Assembly (NCBI GenBank): GCA_028673005.1
Contig: CM054116.1
Span: 82,534,572 to 82,598,571, forward strand
DNA: 64,000 nt
From: Tanypteryx hageni
Taxonomy: Eukaryota; Arthropoda; Insecta; Odonata; Petaluridae
Direction of reading: 5' to 3'
How positions within the stretch are numbered: the stretch's first letter is position 1; every line of letters begins with the position of its first letter. This document shows, in pieces, positions 14,201-24,093 of this stretch. The notes under the pieces are model-generated. The model had not been told where the DNA came from. It saw nothing but the letters and a program-made list of their open reading frames with translations, and did no database searches. Made by a program: the position numbers and the translations under genes.

Positions 14201-14770
14201 CCCAATCTCCTCGAACCCTTTACTCCCTCTTCCTCGTTCTGCATCTCCTTCTCCTCAGCCTCACCCCCCTAACACCAAGCGTTCGATTTAAGCGCAACAT
14301 ATTTTTATTCCATTCTCTCTCCTCGCACCCGCAACATTAATCACAATGAGCCCACGTCTCACACCCTCTCCTCCTATCCCCCTCCCTCTCTCTTTTCTCA
14401 TTCTTCCGACCATCCACTCCGACACGTAGTTTCCCCACCCCGCTTCCCCATCTCTAGTTTTCATTAACGTGAAAGGACTCTCTGTTTAAAGTATAGCATA
14501 AAAAATTCGTACCTCGCCCCTCCAAATATTCCATTATTATACGAGGAAGTTTTTAAAATTTCTTACTGCAACAGAAAAATTAAATTAATTTTTATTTATT
14601 TTGATGAAACGGCATTTTATATGCACTAAAATATAATATTAAAATTATAGTATGCTTCGGAACGTTAAAATGTTTTTGGCATGTTAAAGTTGTCTACCGT
14701 AATGTTTATCAAATAAAGATTCATTCTGTATATAAGATTTTTATGTCATCCCCAGGAGGGAGAATATAGG

Positions 14771-14845
14771 AGAATGGGAGGGAGGTTAGAAGGTGGATGT
14801 GAATGGGAGGGAGGTTATAGAAGGTGGAAGAGAATGGCGGGAAGG
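14771..14845. repeat. Short G-rich minisatellite, about two units
   Basis: The phrase GAATGGGAGGGAGGTTA followed by AGAAGGTGGA occurs twice in tandem, with a diverged third unit (GAATGGCGGGAAGGAAGG) after it. The unit is about 35 bp. Confidence 0.7.
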
Positions 14846-15757
14846 AAGGAAATGTGAAAAAGGGAGGGAATGGAAAGCAGGGAGAATGGGAATCATTTTA
14901 ATTTTAACGATAATATACTTTATTCTTGCACACTCGTCTTTTTTAGGCCAATTACGCTAGTGTAGTGCATAAAAAGTTTGTCGGGTCCGCAATGCAGATT
15001 CGTCGGTTGTCCATAGAGTGTAATTTAAAAACGCATTAATTCGAATATAGCTATGACTTCACATGCGATTGTCAATCATCCGTCGTAACTTTATTACCGT
15101 CCGCATGAAAGGAATGCCCGAAAAACATTCGCGAGGCAACTTCTGCGGAAAAAAAAACCGATTTCACCATTTATTTTTGTTACCGTCATATTGTTGACCG
15201 TTACTAATTTAATGTTCAAATTTCAAAATAGCGTAGAAATTTCGTAAATATGTGAACAGATGCGAAGCGAAATTGTAAATCCAGTTAAACATGCGAAATT
15301 ACGCGAAACCGGCAACAACGAAAATCACCTAGACGACGAAAAATGTTCACGTAAAATTTCAAATAAAAATTTCGCGTTAAAACTCATTTGTGGGCCGATT
15401 CGACGTGCATTCGAAAATCGATGACAAGGAAACATAATTTCGCTCTTTTAGGCGTTCGTTGTTTTGAGTCACAAACTTTTACGATGGTTTTAAGTAATTC
15501 TAATATGAAAATGGTTGATGTGCTTCACGCGTCCCCATGTTAATCGAATATAGAAAATAAACGCTCCTAGAATCAAACCCATGACCTCTAGTGTTGTCTG
15601 CATGCAGTTTAAAATATAAAAGGTGTGCTTCCAAATTATTTCTGAAAGCTCGATTGAAAAAGAATGATTTTTTTTGTTATAAACGGCTTTCTCATTTTAC
15701 CATTTAACTCTAAAGATATAAGACAGACTGACCAAAATCCAATTTTATATTATAAGA

Positions 15758-15760
<3 letters not shown>

Positions 15761-15826
<66 letters not shown>
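15761..15826. repeat. (TA)n tract, left flank of MITE copy 1
   Basis: About 33 TA units with one TG variant near the right end, running directly into the palindromic MITE. Confidence 0.95.
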
Positions 15827-15975
15827 AAACAGCTTACGGAAAAGGAAAGGTAAAGTGGATATATGGATGTCAACAAGGTGTTGGGATGAGGAAACACAGT
15901 GAACACTCACCAATCAAACGACGTCTGATTGGTGAGTGTTCACTGGGTTTCCTCATCCCAACACCTTGTTGACAT

Positions 15976-15980
<5 letters not shown>
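15827..15980. mobile_element. Palindromic MITE inside (TA)n, copy 1
   Basis: A leader (AACAGCTTACGGAAAAGG and following bases to about 15857) precedes a near-perfect palindrome of about 123 bp. The arms at 15860-15920 and 15922-15982 have only two mismatches and a one-base centre. The arms begin TATATGGATGTCAACAAGG, and the outer bases merge with (TA)n on the right. The leader and left arm are shared with copy 2 at 17421-17924, so this is a family and not a chance hairpin. There is no coding capacity. Bounding TA tracts suggest insertion into TA repeats, or a TA target duplication that then expanded. Confidence 0.85.

Positions 15981-16033
<53 letters not shown>
15979..16033. repeat. (TA)n tract, right flank of MITE copy 1
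   Basis: About 27 TA units directly following the CATCCATA end of the palindrome. Confidence 0.95.
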
Positions 16034-16036
<3 letters not shown>

Positions 16037-17338
16037 CTTTGCCCCGGGATAAGAGTTTAGAATTTTTCATGCAAATATCAGTCGGTAATATTTTCATCCA
16101 AACTCAAGGTACTCTCAAGGCAAGTGACCAATATTCTCCTTTAATTGGTATGAACAAATTAAATATAGACTCTAATTTGGTAGCTCCCCCCCCCCAAAGA
16201 AATCAAAGTTCTGACACGGAGGTACATATTCTCAACGTTTCTTTAGTATGCATACCAAGTTTCAAGTCTCTACGTTTCTTGGTTCTTGGTGGAAGATTCA
16301 TCAAAATCGGTCAATTGGTTGCTTAGATATCTTCAAACAGTGCTCTTCGTCAAATTCGCCGTAGTATAATCGAATGTTAATGTATTTGCTTTGGAATCCG
16401 AAAATTATTTTTTCTTGTATTGTGGTATCCCTGCATTTTAGATCCGTTCTAAACATGTTCATTTCGTTTTGCCATTTTCTAGAAATATGTACGTGCAAAT
16501 GAAATATTATTTAACCTTTAATTGTGATAGCCCTGCTCTTAAATTACGCTTTAAATATCTTGATTTTATTATGGTATTTTGTAAAAATCGTATATATAAA
16601 ATTTATTTGACATCCGTTCAGCCAATTCCATCCAAATCCATAATTACTGAAAGAGTTTCATTTGTAATTGTGGCACCCGTTTAGTCCGGTCCGAATATGT
16701 TATAATAAAAAATATTAAAATAAATCAAAGAAATACGGCGAGAAGAACGGTTATGCACAGGAGCTTCAGCGTAGCGTCGGCGATAATGATTTCATTGTTT
16801 GGTAAAAGTAAATAAACTACTTTATTAACCGTTGTCATGTTAGGCATATGTTGGTTTCAAATACGCCGAGGAATGCGGCTAGTGTATGCAAGTAAATTCA
16901 CAGAAATTAGTAAATATCGTTGCCATGGTAGTTAGATTTTTAGATTGTCGAAACATGGAAAAATTATCCTTTTTCGAGTTTAAATAGTGAAATTTCCGTT
17001 AATTCGGCATGGATTCAAACTCTGGCTTCAAAAATAAGAGACACCATTATTTTATCTTTACAGCTGTTTGTGTTTATTTTTCATATCTTAATTTTGAGTA
17101 ATTTAAAAAACCATTTATCAAATGCCTTGCACCGATTTTCATACTTTTCTTATAGGAGATGGAAATGAACTCCTTTTTCACCCATTTCGAGATTTTTTAG
17201 AATTTTTCGCAATTTTTTCTTAAATAGTTATCCAAAAGCTACAACTGTGCAAAATTTCAGCTTTCTAGCTAACCTGGAAGTAGGAGATCTTCTTGATGAG
17301 TTAGTCGGTGAGTCAGGACATATATGGACATGTATATG

Positions 17339-17344
<6 letters not shown>
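16034..17344. other. Old interspersed repeat, diverged; no gene
   Basis: 16176-16320 (poly-C tract, then GTACATATTCTC, ACCAAGTTTCAAGTCTC and GGTTCTTGG) resembles 41500-41640 (CACCCCCCTCC, GTGCACATCCTC, ACCAAGTTTTAAGTCT, GGTTCTTAA). This indicates an old shared repeat. Near 17266-17330 the sequence passes through GAGTTAGTCGGTGAGTCAGG into a (TA)n tract, in the manner of a repeat tail. No coding remnant is recognised. Confidence 0.4.
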
Positions 17345-17405
<61 letters not shown>

Positions 17406-17420
17406 ATATATATATATATA
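17345..17420. repeat. (TA)n/(TGTA)n tract, left flank of MITE copy 2
   Basis: TA alternation with a TGTATGTATGTA interruption, ending directly at the AACAACTTACGG leader of MITE copy 2. Confidence 0.95.
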
Positions 17421-17922
17421 ACAACTTACGGAAAAGGAAAGGTAAAATGAATATATGGATGTCAACAAGGTGTTGGGATGAGGAAACCCAGTGAGCACTC
17501 ACCAATCAGACGACTTCAGGTTGGCGAGGCCCCGGGGATGTCGAAGCGACACACGTAAAATAACACAAAAACACAGAAACATCACAAACGTAGAAGCTTT
17601 CGGAATTATTCCTTTATCAGCTACAGAGAGAGAACTGATGGCGGTGACACTGGGTGGAGGCATGAGGGTGAAAGGTTAGTGCGGAAAGGTCGAGGATTGG
17701 AGGATACGGAGGGGGTTGGGAGAAGACAGAAAGGGAGTGAAAAGCTATCGAAGGTTGAGGCCAGGTGGAGTGAAGGAGTTTAGGAGATGGATATGCGAAA
17801 GCTCCGACTGACGGAGTTGGGGAGCCGAAGCATTGTCGGGGAGAGCGCGAATGACTCTCACTGTGAAGCAGTTGTTAAACTTTAAATTATGTTTGTTCCT
17901 CATCCCAGCACCTTGTTGACAT

Positions 17923-17924
<2 letters not shown>
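17421..17924. mobile_element. (TA)n-bounded MITE, copy 2 with unrelated interior
   Basis: It has the same leader and left arm as copy 1. Its terminal inverted repeats are 35 bp (17451-17485 and 17896-17930) with one mismatch. Left-arm homology to copy 1 continues inward to about 17512, but here the right side has only the 35-bp terminus. The interior differs from copy 1: 17525-17680 on the minus strand reads as an open frame including SSLSVADKGIIPKASTF, and 17680-17880 is purine-rich. Copy 1 can be explained as the left end of such an element joined to its own inverted copy. Confidence 0.8.
17511..17675 (-). pseudogene. Possible Penelope-like retroelement 3' tail
   Basis: On the minus strand an open frame of about 54 codons includes PPPSVTAISSLSVAD, KGIIPKASTF and RHPRGLANLKSSDW. 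From memory, similar tails follow the GIY-YIG domain of Penelope-like ORFs in arthropod genomes, but I see no GIY-YIG or reverse-transcriptase motif here. Treat the assignment as tentative. The open frame ends inside the MITE left arm. Confidence 0.35.

Positions 17925-17992
<68 letters not shown>
17925..17992. repeat. (TA)n then (CA)n tract, right flank of MITE copy 2
   Basis: About 34 TA units, followed by a short (AC)n and a TGTGTGT patch to 18028. Confidence 0.95.
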
Positions 17993-18003
<11 letters not shown>

Positions 18004-18029
18004 GACAAATATGTGTGTGTATGTGTGTG

Positions 18030-20596
18030 ACAGTGGCGAGGCGTGATTACGGGGATAGGGGAAGCTGTTCTACAACGTCACGCAAATAAGCAAAATATAG
18101 TGTTATCAAATGTACAAGTAGCTCATTATTTGTAGTGTAGTTCTACTCTCCAGTTTCTTCTTGAGAAGATGTCAGTCACGTCGTGGTAAAACTTTGGTAA
18201 ATTTAATTAGGCGGGTAAGAATTTGTTAGTTCTTCTTATACATTTTCATTTTGTTTTTCTACCGATAGATGAAACTGTTCATCCAGACTGAACTAAATAC
18301 GGGTCTTTCCGAATTGCTTCAGCTGCTTGAGTGACACGATATGATTTTGAGACAGTTTGTGTCTCTTTTGCTCCTTGGAAAATTTGTTTAAATCCTCAAA
18401 ATCAGTCTTTCTCCAAACACTTTTTTCTGAATAAAATAAAAGGCAAGACCAGCAAAACAGTTTCTTTAGTTTACTGCAGCCACATGACCACGCCACAGAG
18501 TCATAAAGATTTTCTTGAAAGTGTTACGTAAAAGACTTAGTTTTGGTCTTCAAGTCTGTTAGTATTTGTTTTGATCTGCCGCTTTCGATTGTTTGCAATT
18601 TATCTTGATAAGAAAATGCACTGAACGATTCATTGAGTACCTTTTCAAAGGAACAGTTGAATTTCTGTCAAAGAATCTCACTCCCCGCAGTCCCACATGT
18701 AGCAAAAACATCATCATGTGAGAGCATGGTGAAATCTGCTGGCGTGAAGCTTCCATAAGTCTCTATAAATGCGTCGATAATAATAAAACAAAACCGCTTC
18801 GTAACTTCACACTCCGCAATAAATACAATATACTATTCAGTAACAGCAAAGGAAGTAACTGAACACCAATAAATTAATTATAATAAGACTATATTTACGA
18901 AGTAACACTTGAGGCAAAGCGGTCAATGATACCATCCATAAGGACACGAACGTAGAGGATTCTGTGAAGCAAGCAGGTTCCCTAGCTCCCACCCGTACTA
19001 TCCGAGCAGACGCATGCGCAGACTGATCTCCAGTCTCTCTCTTTCACTCTCCTTCATCCCATCATAAGACTAGTGTCGCCGCTGGCGCATTTTTCAAACA
19101 TACGAAATCAGCCAGTTTCTTTATTTTAATTTCGTGTTTTATTTTATTAATTCTTTTAATGGAAGCGGCGCTTCCCTAGCTTCCATGTACACCTTGTTAC
19201 TGTACTATGTATGTATGTATTCTGAAAACCTACTATAAATAGAATATCACTTTAACGTTTATAACGCACTCGCACAAAATCGAAGACTAATGTTACAGTT
19301 ATCAACGTTTACAAAGGAAACTACAAAATACTATTTAGAATTGAAAAAGAATTTCGTACATTTCTCTAGAATTTTCGATACTTAATGCGCTCGAAGGTCG
19401 CTGAAGCTATTAATCAACATTTATGAAATTCAAAATAATATATGTGACAGTCGTTCACATCGACAATTAAGAATTATATTTCACGTTTATTTATTGATCA
19501 CTATCAGTAACCCCACTTCAGTTTTATGATATGAAAATCGTTTTGACACTCTCACCGCATAGACCGCCATATAAGTTATAATACGAGTTATCTTTTATAA
19601 AAATAAAATGTAATCGGAGGTTTAGGATACGCTAAATCTGCGCTCTAAGATCGCAAAAATACTCAATCAGTAATTTTGAAAAAAACTACACGGAAAGGAA
19701 ATAAATTCCCTTGCTTTACTTTATATGCGCTATAACTTGCACTCTCCCCACATATAGGCTGGTGTGCCTTTGACGAAAATGTTATCAATCATGTTTAATG
19801 CGGCTCCTTCATAACGGAAATCGATCTAATGGTATATTTCCTGCCCCGAGTGGCGAATGATTAACGTTATTAATGAAAATCATTGGGAAGAAATTAAACA
19901 ACTTACACAATATTTAATCGGACACGCGGATTCATTAGTAGTAAAAAGGTTCGCATTCGTGCTCGTGTCAAATACCGAACGCGTTTAATTTAATTTATCC
20001 GAGAGATGGAGAGAGAGAGAGAATTCATTTTGCGAGCAATTTGTTTGTTATCATTCAGCGAGAGTTAAACTCAATGTTTCCAAAGTTGTTGTTATGATGT
20101 GATTAAAACGATAATTGAGGAACAAAATCCACCTGTATCTATAGCTCGAGGCTGCTCGCAGTATTAATAATCCACGATTCTCTCTCTCTCTGTCAGCCAT
20201 TCCAAGAGCCCGAGGCCGCAACTATTGTAAAATTGCACGCTGCCAAACTTCCCCAAGTTCTTCTGGGTGCACAATTTCCCAGCATTAATCTCGACGGCTT
20301 TTAATTATTCTGGAGATATACAGATATACCATTTTCGGTTCGCAATTGTTAAATGTTTTTTTCTGGTACTTTTTGCCATGGAGAATGACAAAGACGACCG
20401 TGAATAGGAAAATTAAACATCTGAAATTCCAAGCAAAGCGTAGGTATGATAAAAACCTCCATCATCGTATATTTCAATTTATACACGTTTATGTAAATAC
20501 CAACACGATAAATGCATTTGAGGCCTCGGAGCATGTTTCTATTTACAAATAATTGGAAATTGAATCTCGGTGATGGACTAATTATCCTATTTATGT
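18030..20596. other. Non-coding stretch, no gene seen
   Basis: No gene, RNA or repeat family recognised. There are short CT/GA runs at 19030-19050, 20007-20022 and 20180-20193. Confidence 0.45.
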
Positions 20597-20968
20597 TTAA
20601 CCCTCATGGGGTTTTTAGGCACGCCAAAAATATTATAGCTCTTCCCATTCATAGAAGGCAGCACTCACGCCTTTCAGGTTTCTGGTAGCAACCTAAAACT
20701 GTCCATAGAGTGCTTACCTACATTATCCCAGCTCTACTCCAGCCGGCTTGAGAGTAGCACATGTCGTCTTTGTTTTGGGGTGAGGAAAAACCCCACGGTA
20801 CTAAGCTAAGATATGTTTTCTGCAGTTGAATCTTTTCTGTTTTTTGTCTTACGTGATATTATACGAGTTTTTAGAGGTTATGTATGCAAAATATCAAACA
20901 ATATTTGCTTTGACAAAATCTTTTGAAAAACTGAACAAACAGAAAAATTGTTCTTTTTCAGCATCAAC

Positions 20969-21085
20969 ATGGCTGACGCTGACAAGAGGGAATACCAGAT
21001 GATTAGGCAGATCCTTTATGAGTGTTCGTCTAGTAGTGAAGTAATGCATATATCCTTTACGGTCACAACCCTGCGAACAAACTAA
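20969..21085 (+). pseudogene. piggyBac transposase, N-terminal remnant
   Basis: An ATG opens a 38-codon frame starting MADADKREYQMIRQILYE and followed by CSSSSE, then a stop. A short acidic/serine-rich N-terminus is usual in piggyBac transposases. Its position just before the C-terminal remnant, in the same orientation, implies one large internal deletion. No catalytic aspartates remain. Confidence 0.5.
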
Positions 21086-21093
21086 TATTTTTT

Positions 21094-21393
21094 AAGAAAA
21101 TGTGTGTGGAACTCATAAGACTATCTCCAGAGGAGACTTCAGAATATGAAACTGAAGAAAGAGCCGAGAGAAGAAATCAATAGAATCACAGCGGAAGCAG
21201 CAGTACCTACTATACCATCCCTACCCAACACGAAACATAACGGTCAGCGAAGTGATGTAAGTTCTTTAGAAGGCCACAGGATCGCAAAGTAAAGACTGTT
21301 TGCAGTACCTGTGCTAAGCACGTGTGTTCTGACCACAGTACGGTGTTTATCCAGTGCGAAAATACTGATTCAGATGCAGAAGAATCAGGGTAA
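21094..21393 (+). pseudogene. piggyBac transposase, C-terminal cysteine-rich remnant
   Basis: Two frames join across a shift. The first (21094-21183) contains KKMCVELIRLSPEETSE. The second (to the stop at 21391-21393) contains KTVCSTCAKHVCSDHS and ends DAEESG. The C-x2-C ... C-x2-H pattern is the zinc-binding C-terminal domain that piggyBac transposases use to recognise their element ends. The DDD catalytic core is missing, so the product cannot be active. Confidence 0.75.
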
Positions 21394-21795
21394 TCAGTTA
21401 AATTAGATTTTTAAATGCAAGGCAATTATGGTGATGTATTTTAATTTTAACATGTGTCTGAGGAACAAAAATCTTGTTCAACATAAGTATCTTTAGTTTT
21501 GTGATGTTTTTGGTAAAAATTAAAATTATTTGTTAATAATCATGTATTTTTTTATTTCTGTAAATGGATATCAATTAAGAATTCTGCACATGTTCCATAA
21601 CCCTTTATTAATCCCCACAAAATTAAAATATTAGGATAAATATCTTATATAATCGTTCACTAGATAATTGATTTACATGCAAATATAAATAAATTTACAA
21701 TTTATATTAAAATAATAATTTTTTTGTTTGGAGTGTTGCAAAACCCCATGGTACGAATGGTGTTATAAATACTGACGGTACTAAAGGAGGGTTAA

Positions 21796-22020
21796 GTGGA
21801 TATACATTTTTTTAACTATAAAGACTTGATTGCAGTCATTGCTCTCAGTAATTGTGAAAAGTTGACGGCAGAGATTGGGAATTAACTAATCATGAAATTT
21901 GGTCTTTAATTCTGAAAACTGTCTGAAATCAAAATACAATAAATAAATGTCTGACATGATTACCGTATCATCATTACGTCAAGTAAAACTGAATTAAACA
22001 AAAAAATTAAGTTCGTTATA

Positions 22021-22066
<46 letters not shown>

Positions 22067-23700
22067 AATTAACAATAAAATAATTACATTAGCAGAATAG
22101 ATTTTTTTTCTAGGATAGCTGATATGTTTTTAACCATATTACGGTTTATTTTTTATTTTAAGTTACGCTCATAAAACTTTTTTATAAATAAGGCTATGAG
22201 AAAATTTCTTGAAATCAGTGAGGACCACAAAGGAATATCGAGACTTACTCCTGAGACATGCTTCCTCAGCAAGCACTAAAAACTTTTCCATTGGAAATTC
22301 TAACGCAGTACAACAGAATCCTTCAAGCCTCCAAAAATAAAATCCCTCTCCATTTGCCCACTTAACCAATTTCAAAAAGAAAAAAATTCCTGTAGAACTC
22401 TCTCGATTTCTCCCTGACGGAAGCACTCCTCATAAGTCGGAACCTACGTAACCAGAGAGAAAGAAGGAGCGTCACCTTCCTCGTCTGCTACGAGTCTGGA
22501 ATCGAAAAAAAAAACTTAAGAATTCCGCATTCTCTCCTTTCTTCAGAGAACCGCCCTTTCAATCTAGAAACGTCAAAAAAACGACGGATTTTCCAGATGC
22601 GCGCACGCTTTCCAGCATTCGGAATACCTTAAGAAAAGTCCCGTCTCGAGAAAGGACTTCCAAAAAATAAATAAACCCAGAAACTTATATATATATATAT
22701 ATATATCGCCGAGCATTATAATAACTTCATCCTTCTTTAACCACGCCTTAACCTTCTTAAATGTCTTTTTCCTTGAGTCTGTTTGCGCTCCCCACTCCCC
22801 TTCATTAGTTTACAGGGAGGCGGATGAATTCAGTGGGTTTGATGGCGTGTGAAATCGTGGTTGTTGGGATGGATGCAAGCCCTTCGGAAAGCTCTTGGGT
22901 TCCATTCCCATCTTATGAAAGACTATCTCTCTGATGAGTTCCTTAAGGTTTCTTTTGCTCGGGGTGCTTTGTAATATTTTTTCGTTCCGCATTGCCTTTG
23001 TCTGACTGAACATTCTTTGCCCTTGCCATCTCATCAAGGGAAAAGATTTCTCAATTTTTCTACGCAGAAAAATGAATGGAAGCGATTTGTTTTTTAATAT
23101 TTTATCTCTCTATCTCGCATCAAAGGCAAAACTCTTCAGAGGGTCATTTTACTAGCGAAATGTTGGTAAAAATGAAAATGATGACAAAGGTGATGAAGAC
23201 GGCTTTAAATTGGAGGTACGCGTTGAATATTTACATCGGTTAGGCGGAGCAAAAAACATTCTAATATGCGGAATTTTTACATGTGTTTTTGAAAAAAATT
23301 ATCTTGAATCTTCTAGCACGTCTCAGAGAAAATCACCATAAAAATGCCTGCACTGAGTATCTGCTACTTGGCGTTATATCACATAATACTGATACAGAAA
23401 CACACCCACGCTCACTATCCTGAAAAATGCAATATTCCAAGATGGATGCGCTCTGTTTTCTTATTGTATCATAACCATGAGAGCGATCGTCACCTGAAAC
23501 TCGCCTTTAAAACGGTCGAGTAAATTGGATGGAAATCTCAGCCAAAAATCCACCGTTCTCGTAACAATTCACCGATCTCTGATCCAACATGACAGTTTGC
23601 TGAAATGAGCACCTTGCTTACTCAACTCTGTTATTGTAGGAGTTAACTAGATCATCTATTGGATTGAAGTCTCACTGAGAGATCGAAAGTACAATAATAG
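21796..23700. other. Non-coding stretch with two (TA)n tracts
   Basis: There are TA runs at 22024-22062 and 22686-22706. No coding or repeat family is recognised in the remainder. Confidence 0.5.
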
Positions 23701-23725
23701 ATATTTATTGGCTCAAGCCTGTATG

Positions 23726-24093
23726 CAGTATCGTTTTGTATGGAACAGAAAAATTGGCACTTGGGAAAAATCATACAAAAGAATAGGAGAGCTCCAATAT
23801 GTGGGCGTGGAAAAGAACGCCGAAGATACTGGACAGATAGGATGAAAAATGAGAAAACGCTAAAAAGAGTAACAGAATATCGAATGATTATACAGATTAT
23901 AAGAAAGGGGGAGGCGAAATGGATTGGATATTACCTGAGGAGGGAGAGAGAGAGCATGATTAAAGTCACTTTGGAAGGGAAACTGGAAGAAATGAGAAAA
24001 AGAGGAAGGGAAAGTTTTCGTATCCTAGATGACTTGAAGAGCAAAGGAAGTTATCAAAAAACGAAGACGACTGCGAAAAGTAGGAGTACGTAA
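23726..24093 (+). pseudogene. Non-LTR retrotransposon reverse transcriptase, C-terminal fragment
   Basis: After a VLYGTEKLALGK-like phrase, with frame changes near 23770 and 23830, one long frame reads YWTDRMKNEKTLKRVTE, then RKGEAKWIGYYLRRE and RGRESFRILDDLK. These correspond to the W-T-D-R/V-x-N-E-E-L-R, K-W-I-G-H-x-L-R and G-R-x-x-x-x-x-L-D-D-L blocks found after the thumb of many animal LINE reverse transcriptases. The polymerase palm and endonuclease are absent, so the fragment is 5'-truncated. The exact clade is uncertain. Confidence 0.75.

Larger units (their letters stand above)
4824..15760. other. Long non-coding stretch, no gene seen
   Basis: Nearly 11 kb in which I recognise no exon, RNA gene or transposase. 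It contains the palindrome at 5149, pyrimidine-rich blocks at about 7035-7215 and 14090-14480 on the plus strand, a purine-rich patch at 11560-11770, and a short minisatellite at 14771-14845. The frames of 110-156 codons at 11.1-11.8 kb and 13.8-14.3 kb overlap on opposite strands and match no family I know. Confidence 0.45.
20601..21791. mobile_element. Internally deleted piggyBac-like element, 1.19 kb
   Basis: The flanks are TTAA on both sides (20597-20600 and 21792-21795), the target duplication typical of piggyBac. The ends are CCCTC on the left and GAGGG on the right. Subterminal repeats of the form AAAACCCC[AC/AT]GGTAC occur at 20787 and 21740, and the left-end CATGGGGTTTT is the inverse of the latter. 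The interior keeps remnants of the start and the C-terminal region of a transposase in plus orientation. At 1.19 kb it is about half the length of an autonomous element, so it is a deletion derivative. Confidence 0.85.

Noticed and set aside
13774..14272. Overlapping 156- and 111-codon frames on opposite strands
   Set aside because: They overlap each other across a pyrimidine-rich block, and neither shows a family signature.
15710..18008. Several open frames rich in Tyr-Ile repeats
   Set aside because: They are translations of (TA)n tracts.
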